23,978 nucleotides of DNA from an uncultured Collinsella sp. (GTDB taxonomy: Bacteria > Actinomycetota > Coriobacteriia > Coriobacteriales > Coriobacteriaceae), in the NCBI GenBank assembly GCA_900752275.1, contig CAADUS010000149.1, positions 1 to 23,978 on the forward strand, in the 5' to 3' direction. A program made the translations under genes and the position numbers. Shown here in pieces: positions 16,190-22,587 of this stretch. Every line of letters begins with the position of its first letter. Positions within the stretch are counted from its first letter, which is position 1. Below the pieces are notes generated by a model. That model saw only the letters and a program-made list of their open reading frames with translations, made no database searches and had not been told where the DNA came from.

Positions 16190-16938
16190 TAGCACGCACC
16201 CTTACCGGTGATGACCTCAATAACCGTGAGGATTACAATCTTGAGGTCGGTGAAAATGCCCCGGCTGGCGATGTACTCGAGATCGCGGCGGACCATGCCA
16301 TCGAACCCGGTCGAGTTGCGCTCCGTCACCTGCCACCAGCCGGTGATCCCGGGCTTCACGGCCAGGCGCTGCAGGTCGTACTCGGTGTACTCCGCCACCT
16401 CGTTCGGCAGAGGCGGGCGCGGGCCGACGACGGACATCTGGCCCAGGAACACGTTCAGGAACTGCGGGAACTCGTCGATGGAGTGCTTGCGGATGAACTT
16501 GCCGATCTTCGTTACGCGCGGGTCGTCCCTCATCTTGAACATGGCGCCGGCGATCTCGTTCCGCCCCTTGAGCTCGGCGAGGCGCTCGTCGGCGTCTTTG
16601 TACATAGAGCGGAACTTCCACATGCGGAAGGTAGACAGGCTGCCGTCGCGGTGGGTCTGGCCCACGCGAATCTGGCTGTAGAACGGGTTGCCCTCGCTCT
16701 CCAGGCGGATGGCGGCGGCGAGCACAAGGCTGGGTATGGCGATGACGGCCAGCACGCAGCCGCTAAACACGATGTCGAAGGCGCGCTTGGCTGTGCGGTA
16801 GGCAAGGCGCGAGTTGTCCCAGTCCTTCACGGCCTGCATGGCCTTGTAGTGCATGCTCGAGTCGCCGCCGCTCATGGCTTGGGCAACCAGCGAGGCCCCT
16901 ACCGGCGCTTCTACTGAATTTTCAGTTTTGTCTGACAC
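16189..16938 (-). CDS. Initiating phosphoglycosyl transferase (WbaP/CpsE type)
   Basis: A monotopic phosphoglycosyl transferase of about 249 aa that starts the repeat unit by moving a sugar-1-phosphate onto undecaprenyl phosphate. After a polar N-terminal tail it has the membrane hairpin (FDIVFSGCVLAVIAIPSLVL, ~54-73), RMWKFRSM (105-112), the catalytic Asp-Glu dyad in KHSIDEFPQ (D155, E156), VVGPRPPLPNE and KPGITGWWQV. I place the start at the GTG (16936-16938) preceded by AAGGA. A TTG at 16950 is also possible, and the frame stays open into the antiterminator gene, where a longer start would overlap it. The sugar is not determinable; Gal, Glc or GlcNAc are typical. Confidence 0.87.
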   Translation of the reverse strand: MSDKTENSVEAPVGASLVAQAMSGGDSSMHYKAMQAVKDWDNSRLAYRTAKRAFDIVFSGCVLAVIAIPSLVLAAAIRLESEGNPFYSQIRVGQTHRDGSLSTFRMWKFRSMYKDADERLAELKGRNEIAGAMFKMRDDPRVTKIGKFIRKHSIDEFPQFLNVFLGQMSVVGPRPPLPNEVAEYTEYDLQRLAVKPGITGWWQVTERNSTGFDGMVRRDLEYIASRGIFTDLKIVILTVIEVITGKGAC

Positions 16939-17005
16939 TATTTCCTTCAAGTCAACGTCCCCGCCCCCAGGGCTCCTCCCTGTCCCGTTAAACAGTCGAC
17001 TGCAG

Positions 17006-17551
17006 CTAGGCGATCGCCTTTTTAAGGTTCCGCATGACGCGCTGCTCGGCTGAAAGCACGGCAAGTCCAATACGAGTGGTTACGCGCCGGCCGCACAGAT
17101 CGAGCTCCAAATAAGCAGTGCTCTTGCGTCTGTTAATGGTTTTGATAAGACCTTCGTGGCCCAGCAGCGGACCTGCCGTCACCACGACCTGGTCGCCGTC
17201 TTTTAGGGCCTCGCTCATGGGCACTACGCGGTCTCCCCTGTGCGTAAAGCTGCCAATAAGCTGAACCTCTTCTTTTGCCAGCGGCACAAACTGACCGTCC
17301 TGGGAAAGCACCCGGGCAAAGTCGTCCATGCGCAGCAGATACTGTTGCACGGTGCGGGGATCTGCCGTATCGCAGATAAGATAACCGGGAAAGAGTGGCT
17401 TGGTCGTATTGACCCATTCGCCGTGTACTTTGATCTCGGTTTGAAATTGGGGATAAAAGAGCTCCTGCATGGCACCAGCCGGCACCACATGCTCGATGCG
17501 CTCGCGCATTACGTCTTCGCGACTGTTAATGACCTGGATCACATACCACAC
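17006..17551 (-). CDS. NusG-like (LoaP/UpxY-type) transcription antiterminator
   Basis: A specialised NusG paralogue of about 181 aa. The NGN domain starts MWYVIQVINSREDVMRERIE and contains KPLFPGYLIC, the hallmark segment that contacts RNA polymerase. A KOW domain follows (KDGDQVVVTAGPLLGHEGLIK cut at about 117-137). Such proteins let polymerase read through terminators in long polysaccharide operons, often by binding a hairpin in the leader RNA. I chose the GTG at 17549-17551 because AAGGGGG lies about 7 nt upstream; two earlier GTGs are too close to it. It is the first gene of the operon and sits behind a long structured leader. Confidence 0.88.
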   Translation of the reverse strand: MWYVIQVINSREDVMRERIEHVVPAGAMQELFYPQFQTEIKVHGEWVNTTKPLFPGYLICDTADPRTVQQYLLRMDDFARVLSQDGQFVPLAKEEVQLIGSFTHRGDRVVPMSEALKDGDQVVVTAGPLLGHEGLIKTINRRKSTAYLELDLCGRRVTTRIGLAVLSAEQRVMRNLKKAIA

Positions 17552-17588
17552 GAGCACCACCCCCTTGCTGTCTTACGTGTAGCTCACG

Positions 17589-17647
17589 GGGTTTGGGTAT
17601 GGCTTCGCCAGGGCGCTTGTGCGCGAAGGCGCTCCATATTCAAACCC
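17589..17647 (-). promoter_or_regulatory. Large hairpin just upstream of the antiterminator gene
   Basis: Positions 17589-17595 pair with 17641-17647 and 17598-17602 with 17634-17638, with two mismatches between on the minus strand (GU pairs on the plus). A nested stem, 17603-17608 with 17623-17628, stacks on the inside. The structure ends about 38 nt before the start codon. It is a candidate recognition hairpin for the NusG-like protein; that role is inference. Confidence 0.5.
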
Positions 17648-17713
17648 TGAGCCCAGTTAGACAAGCACGTGGCTCTGCCCCACCGTGAACGGTATGTATA
17701 AGCGCAGTTGCTA

Positions 17714-17749
17714 GAGTCGCGGACGTGTATCGCAAAATGACCGCGACTC
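17714..17749 (-). repeat. 9-bp inverted repeat in the operon leader
   Basis: GAGTCGCGG at 17714-17722 is perfectly complementary to 17741-17749 with an 18-nt loop. It has no T-rich tail, so it is not a classic terminator. Confidence 0.6.
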
Positions 17750-17810
17750 CAGCTAGCTGCGTGCGGCCCAGTCAAGCGGGTACAAAACTGGACCGCACGC
17801 AAACAGCTGG
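17749..17810 (-). repeat. Extended inverted repeat in the operon leader
   Basis: A 13-bp GC-rich stem (17759-17771 with 17788-17800; one A/C mismatch on the plus strand that becomes a GU pair in the minus-strand RNA) is extended by a second 6-bp stem (17749-17754 with 17805-17810) across a small internal loop. There is no T tail. It is probably a structured RNA element of the leader. Confidence 0.6.
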
Positions 17811-18006
17811 AGGACTACTGCGATTTGTCATGAGATAACGATTCGAAAGAACAACTTGCACATAGACAAGAAAAAATCATTCGATGCGATACGCATGACG
17901 ACGCTATTGGAGCTCGTGGTTTTTCTGGCACCGCCGTTACGGCCGGATGCCGATCTACCCTGTGCTTCGCGACCGGTTAAGCCGTGAGCGCAGTTGAACC
18001 CATGTA

Positions 18007-18025
18007 ACGATAAGTATCGTAGCAC
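18007..18025 (-). promoter_or_regulatory. Weak promoter candidate with overlapping palindrome
   Basis: On the minus strand TGCTACGAT resembles an extended -10 element. It overlaps a 14-bp palindrome (ACGATA, 2 nt, TATCGT; 18007-18020) that could be an operator. No good -35 box is seen. It would give a leader of about 450 nt for the polysaccharide operon. Confidence 0.3.
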
Positions 18026-18303
18026 AAGGCGGCTATAAACCGATTTAGGTCGCACGCGGCAACATATCGTTCATTTGCAGTGCTTAAGGGGGTTATTTTG
18101 CAAACTTATTCACATTGACGCAGGTTTATGCGGGTGTGACTCTTGGTGCGCGCCGCCCAAGCTACAACGCTAACAGCGAGAAATGCAAAAAGAAATTATG
18201 TTGGGCTAACAAAGTAAGTACAGAAGTGGGAAATAAATTGCGCAACTTTTTGCGGTGTTGGTGTTGACGTGACGTCACTTAAATTTGGCAGTTGCTGCAT
18301 ATG

Positions 18304-18332
18304 AAAAAAGCCTCCGGTTTTCCGAAGGCTTT
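18304..18332 (-). terminator. Terminator of the tRNA-Ala gene
   Basis: Stem 18310-18317 with 18322-18329 (one mismatch) closed by a TTTT loop, followed on the minus strand by six T (18304-18309). It begins about 14 nt past the tRNA 3' end. Confidence 0.85.
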
Positions 18333-18342
18333 GCATTCACGA

Positions 18343-18418
18343 TGGTGGAGACGAGGGGGATCGAACCCCTGACCTCTTGACTGCCAGTCAAGCGCTCTCC
18401 CAGCTGAGCTACGCCCCC
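18343..18418 (-). tRNA. tRNA-Ala (anticodon GGC)
   Basis: A 76-nt cloverleaf read on the minus strand. It starts GGGGGCG, has the D-arm GCTCAGCTGGGAGAGC, anticodon arm CTTGA-CTGGCAG-TCAAG with anticodon GGC, and T-arm AGGGGTTCGATCCCC. The acceptor 3' strand CGTCTCC pairs with the 5' end using two GU pairs, followed by discriminator A and an encoded CCA. It decodes GCC/GCU alanine codons. It has its own promoter and terminator. Confidence 0.97.
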
Positions 18419-18431
18419 GTGACGAGGAGAT

Positions 18432-18460
18432 ACTATAGGGGAAGATCTTCGGGGATGCAA
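18432..18460 (-). promoter_or_regulatory. Promoter of tRNA-Ala
   Basis: Minus-strand -35 TTGCAT (18455-18460) and -10 TATAGT (18432-18437) are separated by exactly 17 nt. The -10 ends 13 nt before the first base of the tRNA, which is good spacing for a housekeeping sigma promoter. Confidence 0.8.
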
Positions 18461-18510
18461 GGACTTTTTTGGGTTGTTGCCCTGCCTTACGGGTTTTCCT
18501 GGGACGGGGC

Positions 18511-18541
18511 AAAAATAATCACTCTACGAGAGATTATTTTT
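18511..18541 (-). terminator. Terminator overlapping the 3' end of the thiamine pyrophosphokinase gene
   Basis: A 10-bp arm (18511-18520 with 18532-18541) plus an inner 3-bp stem across one mismatch, ending on the minus strand in TTTTT. The upstream arm encodes the last residues (KNNLS) and the stem-loop includes the TAG stop at 18524-18526. The AT-rich symmetry would work in both directions. Confidence 0.75.
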
Positions 18542-19204
18542 AGCCACCGTCCCGATAAAACCCTGATGCAGCAAATACGCTATTGCAGTGCCGGTATGGA
18601 CTTCGATCTTTGCGGTTGACCTGACTATGTTGCTAATGCCCGTGTCGGCCAACAGGCCCAGGTTACTGTGATCTAGCTCCCACTCTAGGCCGTGCTCGCT
18701 TACCTCGGTATTGGGGGCTATGGCGATGATGGAGAACGTCTTGCCTTCGGCACCTTCGATGGTCCAGGATTCGCCTGCGTGAAGGATGCGGGCGAGCACC
18801 TTGTCCTCGGCGATCCAGACAGGGGCATCCTCGTAGCCTGCGAGCAGCCCCAGTACGGAAAGGGCCATGTCGGGACGGCCGCCGGTGGCGCAGGTCACAA
18901 CCACTTCGGCACCCGGCCAGCGACTGCGGACGGAATCGAGCGCCAACGCCAGATCGGTATAGTCCTTGTATGGGTCGTGGCGCTCAACTTCAAAGTCGGT
19001 AGCGGCATCGACCAGCGCGCCACCCTCATCGCTCACCGTGTCGGCATCTCCTACATACACATCGCAGCCCAGTCCCGCGCCCAGAAGCGCATCGAGCCCG
19101 CGGTCCACGGCGACAACGTGGTCGCACTCCCCCGCTAGCCTACGCAACAGATCCGCGCTCGCCACCACGGGCGAGCCGCAGACCACCAATACCTTAAAAG
19201 CCAT
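18524..19204 (-). CDS. Thiamine pyrophosphokinase
   Basis: Transfers pyrophosphate from ATP to thiamine to make thiamine diphosphate in the cytoplasm. The 226-aa length is normal. Family marks are VVAVDRGLDALLGAGL, VGDADTVSDEG near residues 51-61 (the Asp-rich metal/ATP site), HDPYKDYTDLALAL (the conserved K-D-x-T-D), TCATGGRPDMAL, and the C-terminal thiamine-pocket segment LGLLADTGISN. The ATG at 19202-19204 has GAGG just upstream. It follows the HAD phosphatase by 9 nt and is co-transcribed with it; its terminator overlaps its own stop codon. No TPP riboswitch is evident upstream. Confidence 0.9.
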   Translation of the reverse strand: MAFKVLVVCGSPVVASADLLRRLAGECDHVVAVDRGLDALLGAGLGCDVYVGDADTVSDEGGALVDAATDFEVERHDPYKDYTDLALALDSVRSRWPGAEVVVTCATGGRPDMALSVLGLLAGYEDAPVWIAEDKVLARILHAGESWTIEGAEGKTFSIIAIAPNTEVSEHGLEWELDHSNLGLLADTGISNIVRSTAKIEVHTGTAIAYLLHQGFIGTVAKNNLS

Positions 19205-19213
19205 AGACCTCGC

Positions 19214-19903
19214 CTATCCCTCAAACGCAAGCACGCGGGGCAAATCCAGATCCTCATAGCTATCGATAAAGATGTCGCAGTTGTCGCGAACCTCGTCGCG
19301 CTCCATACGGCCATGCGGGTCATAGATGCCCACGCGCTTAAAGCCGGCAGTGCTAGAGCTCTTGAGGCCAAAGACGGCGTCCTCAAACACCCACGCGCGC
19401 TCAAACTGGTGTCCGTGGCGCTCCTCTAGGCGGCGCAGCGCCAGCTCGTACACATCGGGGAACTGCTTGGAGCGCCCCGCCTCGCCCGTGGTGGTCACAA
19501 ACTCCATGTAGGCATCGAGACCGGCGCCCGCAAGCGCAGACTTAACGAGCTCGGCCGGCGTGGATGTGGCCACGCACATGGCAATACCGGCCTCCTGCGC
19601 CTGCTCCAAAAATGTAAGCAGGCCCTCGCGCGGCGGCACCTTGGAGTACCCATCGATCAGAATGTCGCTCAGCTCGCGGTAGAGCTCCTCGCCATTTTCG
19701 CCAATGCCCCAGGTGTCGTGGTAGGCCTGGCACTCGTCCTCGAGCGACAAATGCTCAAACTGGGCAAAATCGTCGACCGTCACGTCAACTCCGTGGCGGT
19801 GCAATAACTCGGGCTGGGCATAGGCCCAAACGGGGGTGCTATTAACCAGCGTGCCGTCGCAATCGAAAATAAAAGCAACACTTGGGGCAGCGATGTGGTC
19901 CAT
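19214..19903 (-). CDS. HAD-superfamily phosphatase/phosphomutase (beta-PGM-like)
   Basis: A 229-aa subfamily I HAD hydrolase with a helical cap. All four HAD motifs are visible: nucleophile D14 and D16 in FIFDCDGTLVNS, the Thr/Ser of CVATSTPAEL, the Lys of SKQFPDVYELAL, and the acidic pair of VFEDAVFGLKSS. It resembles beta-phosphoglucomutase and 2-deoxyglucose-6-phosphatase-like enzymes, so a sugar phosphate substrate is plausible. It is divergent from glgB and upstream of thiamine pyrophosphokinase. The ATG at 19901-19903 has AAAGG about 7 nt upstream, preferred over an in-frame TTG seven codons earlier. The exact substrate cannot be stated. Confidence 0.85.
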   Translation of the reverse strand: MDHIAAPSVAFIFDCDGTLVNSTPVWAYAQPELLHRHGVDVTVDDFAQFEHLSLEDECQAYHDTWGIGENGEELYRELSDILIDGYSKVPPREGLLTFLEQAQEAGIAMCVATSTPAELVKSALAGAGLDAYMEFVTTTGEAGRSKQFPDVYELALRRLEERHGHQFERAWVFEDAVFGLKSSSTAGFKRVGIYDPHGRMERDEVRDNCDIFIDSYEDLDLPRVLAFEG

Positions 19904-20249
19904 AAACAAGCCTTTCGATGTCAAAGGGTAAACAACCTGCTAAAAACGTTTTACCAAACGTCAACCTAACAATCTAGAAACGCTAATTGGTAAAACTGTC
20001 AAGAGATTTACCACGGCAATTCTGCAAGTGGTATAAACATGGCGCTTACCGATTAAACGCGCCCGCAAATCCTCTTTCGTCCATAAAAGTAACGTACAGG
20101 TGTTATCGTAGTTTTTGCCGAAAGTTCCACCGAGCACGCGAGGTGGAACGAATCATAGAACTATCGCCGTCCCTTCGATTCGTGCAGCCTTGGACCTTTC
20201 GCATCTAGTCACCAAGGCAACACGCTGCCGCGTCATGATGGGATCAAAC
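19904..20249. promoter_or_regulatory. Divergent control region between the HAD gene and glgB
   Basis: About 346 nt without a gene. The palindrome AAAACGTTTT lies at 19943-19952 and is followed by ACCA. About 35 nt further, TTGGTAAAAC (19987-19996) repeats the other half of a TTGGTAAAACGTTTTACCAA-like LacI-family operator, with TTTACCA at 20007-20013. TGGTATAAA (20029-20037) is an extended -10 candidate for glgB. A sugar-responsive LacI regulator is plausible but unproven. Confidence 0.4.
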
Positions 20250-22493
20250 GTGAGCGATACAAAGCTAAAGCCAGCAACCAAAAAGCCTGCTACCCGTAAA
20301 GCCGCCCCGCACGCGCCGGAGCTCACCAAAGACGATGTCTATCTGTTTGGCATCGGAACGTGGGAGCGCAGCTGGGAAAAGATGGGCGCGCACCCCGACA
20401 CGCAGAACCGTACGCGCGGCTGGCGTTTTTGCGTTTGGGCGCCCGAAGTAAAGAGCGTTCACGTCATTGGCGAATTTAACGACTGGGATGAGCAGGCCAA
20501 CCCGCTGGTGCCCGTGCATACGAGCTCTATTTGGGAAGGCTTCATTCCTGGCGTCGAGCAGGGTCAACTCTATAAGTACCTCATCGAGACCAACGAGGGC
20601 GAAAAGCTCTACAAGGCCGATCCGTACGCCTTTAAGGCAGAGTGCCCTCCGGGTACCGCCAGCGTGCTGTGGACCCTCGATGGCTACAAGTGGAACGACG
20701 CCGCATGGCTCAAGCGCCGCGCTAGCCATAACCACATGTCGCAGCCCCTTAACATCTACGAGGTGCATATTGGCTCGTGGAAGCGCCACGGCGACGCGCC
20801 GCAGGGCGAGCCCGACGAGTACGGCAACTACCCCGGCCCCATGGACCCCTTCCCCGCGCAGCGCGGTGAGTTTTACACCTACGACGACCTGTCGGTGGAG
20901 CTCGTGGACTACGTCCGCGATATGGGCTATACGCATATCGAGGTCATGCCGCTTATGGAGCATCCCTTCGATGGCTCCTGGGGCTACCAGACGACCGGCT
21001 ACTACGCCGCCACGTCGCGCTACGGCAACCCGCAGCAGCTCATGCACTTTATCGATGCGTGCCACGAGGCAGGCATCGGCGTGATCATGGACTGGGTTCC
21101 CGGCGGTTTTTGCGCCGACTCCCACGGCCTTGCCACCTTTAACGGCCACATGCTATTTGAGCACGAGATTCACCCCAACTGGGGCACGCACAAGTTTGAC
21201 TTCGCCCGCGGCGAGGTCCGCTCCTTCCTGGTCTCCAACGTGCTGTACTGGCTCGAGAACTTCCACGTGGACGGCATTCGCATGGACGGCGTGTCCAGTA
21301 TGCTGTACCTCAACTTTGGCATTGACGATCCCAGCCAAAAGAAGTTCAACAAGTACGGTACCGAGGAGGACCTGGACGCCAGCGCGTTTATCCGTCAAGT
21401 TAATTGCGCTGTAGAGGCGCACTACCCCGACGTGATGATGATGGCCGAGGAGTCCACCGCGTGGCCGCTCGTGACCTACCCGCCGCAGGACGGCGGCCTG
21501 GGTTTCCACTACAAGTGGGACATGGGCTGGATGAACGACACCCTGCACTACATGCAGACCGATTATCCGTGGCGCCCCGGCAACCACGGCCTGCTCACGT
21601 TCTCCATCATGTATGCCTTTACCGAGAACTTTATCTGTCCGCTGAGCCACGACGAAGTCGTGCACGGCAAGTGCTCGCTCATCGGCCGTATGCCGGGCGA
21701 CTGGTGGCGCCAGTTTGCCGGCCTGCGCACGCTGGCCTTCTACCAGATGACGCACCCCGGTGCCAAGCTCAACTTTATGGGCAACGAGATCGGCCAGTTT
21801 ATTGAATGGCGCTACTACGAGTCCATTCAGTGGTTCTTGACCGAGGAGTACGAGACCCACCGTCATCATCAGGCGTTTATCAAGGCGCTTAACCACCTGT
21901 ATACCGCCGAGCCCGCCCTGTACGAGCGCGGCTACACCGACGACGGCTTTACCTGGATCGACGCGGACAACTCCAAGCAGTCCATCGTGAGCTTTGTCCG
22001 TCAGGGCGAGGACGTCGATGACGACCTGGTGATCCTGATCAACTTTGACCCGGCGAGCTATGAGAGCTTCCGCGTGGGCGTGCCGCGCGAGGGCGATTGG
22101 GAGGTCATCTTCGATTCCGACCGTCCCGAGTTTGGCGGCAGCGGATACGCCGGCGAGGAACCCTACACCTGCTCGAGCGAGCCCTATCCCTGGAACGGGC
22201 AGATGGACTCCATCGAGATGAAGGTGCCCGGCCTGGCAGGCGTGGTGCTCAAACGCCGCGGTCCCAGCAGCTACAAGCCGCCGGTGGTCGAGAAGCCCAA
22301 GAAGGCGGCGCGTAAGCGCACGTCCTCGGTGAAGCCCAAGGCCGCGGCTGCTAAGAAGGCTCCGGTTAAGGCGAAGACCGCCAAGCCCGCTGCCAAGGCT
22401 ACGGCTAAGCCCAAGGCCAAAAAGGCAACCAATAAAAAGGCTGCTCCCAAGGCTAAGGCAGGCGCTGTTAAAGCATCTGGCAAGGATGCGTAA
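20250..22493 (+). CDS. glgB: 1,4-alpha-glucan branching enzyme with a lysine-rich tail
   Basis: Makes alpha-1,6 branches in glycogen. After a short basic leader comes a CBM48 domain (WRFCVWAPEVKSVHVIGEFN cut to its core at about 60-80), then the GH13 barrel. Catalytic regions are DWVPGGFC (variant of DWVPxHFP), VDGIRMDGVSSML with nucleophile D346, MMMAEESTAWP with acid/base E400, and CPLSHDEVVHGK. The last ~68 residues (22287-22490) are a histone-H1-like Lys/Ala/Pro tail with 22 Lys, unusual for GlgB. I chose the GTG at 20250-20252, which has GGGA about 6 nt upstream and gives 747 aa; ATGs at 20235 and 20238 are possible. It is followed by glgP 94 nt later. Confidence 0.93.
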   Translation: MSDTKLKPATKKPATRKAAPHAPELTKDDVYLFGIGTWERSWEKMGAHPDTQNRTRGWRFCVWAPEVKSVHVIGEFNDWDEQANPLVPVHTSSIWEGFIPGVEQGQLYKYLIETNEGEKLYKADPYAFKAECPPGTASVLWTLDGYKWNDAAWLKRRASHNHMSQPLNIYEVHIGSWKRHGDAPQGEPDEYGNYPGPMDPFPAQRGEFYTYDDLSVELVDYVRDMGYTHIEVMPLMEHPFDGSWGYQTTGYYAATSRYGNPQQLMHFIDACHEAGIGVIMDWVPGGFCADSHGLATFNGHMLFEHEIHPNWGTHKFDFARGEVRSFLVSNVLYWLENFHVDGIRMDGVSSMLYLNFGIDDPSQKKFNKYGTEEDLDASAFIRQVNCAVEAHYPDVMMMAEESTAWPLVTYPPQDGGLGFHYKWDMGWMNDTLHYMQTDYPWRPGNHGLLTFSIMYAFTENFICPLSHDEVVHGKCSLIGRMPGDWWRQFAGLRTLAFYQMTHPGAKLNFMGNEIGQFIEWRYYESIQWFLTEEYETHRHHQAFIKALNHLYTAEPALYERGYTDDGFTWIDADNSKQSIVSFVRQGEDVDDDLVILINFDPASYESFRVGVPREGDWEVIFDSDRPEFGGSGYAGEEPYTCSSEPYPWNGQMDSIEMKVPGLAGVVLKRRGPSSYKPPVVEKPKKAARKRTSSVKPKAAAAKKAPVKAKTAKPAAKATAKPKAKKATNKKAAPKAKAGAVKASGKDA

Positions 22494-22551
22494 CAAAGCC
22501 GTTACAGCTGTAATCACCCGCCCCGCGGGGGCGTAGGATACAAGTCAAAAC

Positions 22552-22586
22552 CGTTCCGGGAGAAACATCCCCGGGGGAAAGGAACG
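22552..22586 (+). promoter_or_regulatory. Hairpin covering the glgP ribosome-binding site
   Basis: CGTTCC (22552-22557) can pair with GGAACG (22581-22586), and GGGA (22558-22561) with TCCC (22568-22571) inside it. The outer stem includes part of the AAAGGA Shine-Dalgarno sequence and ends one base before the ATG, so folding would hide the start site. Whether it regulates glgP is inference. Confidence 0.4.
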
Positions 22587-22587
22587 T

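Larger units (their letters stand above)
17552..18342 (-). other. Long gene-free leader and promoter region of the polysaccharide operon
   Basis: About 790 nt with no credible gene; a 75-codon open frame at 17828-18055 lacks a ribosome site and protein-like composition. Three inverted repeats lie in the half nearest the antiterminator (17589-17647, 17714-17749, 17749-17810). The distal half is more AT-rich and holds a palindrome and a weak promoter candidate near 18007-18025, then the terminator of the tRNA gene at 18304-18332. Confidence 0.6.

Noticed and set aside
17828..18055. 75-codon minus-strand open frame in the operon leader
   Set aside because: No ribosome site, no protein-like pattern, and it lies within a structured leader.
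18343..18418. tRNA-Ala as an integration site for a mobile element
   Set aside because: No integrase gene and no noticed repeat of the tRNA 3' end in the window; the flanks look like ordinary chromosome.
21153..22517. Minus-strand open frame (454 codons) across glgB
   Set aside because: Antisense shadow of glgB, with no domain and no ribosome site.
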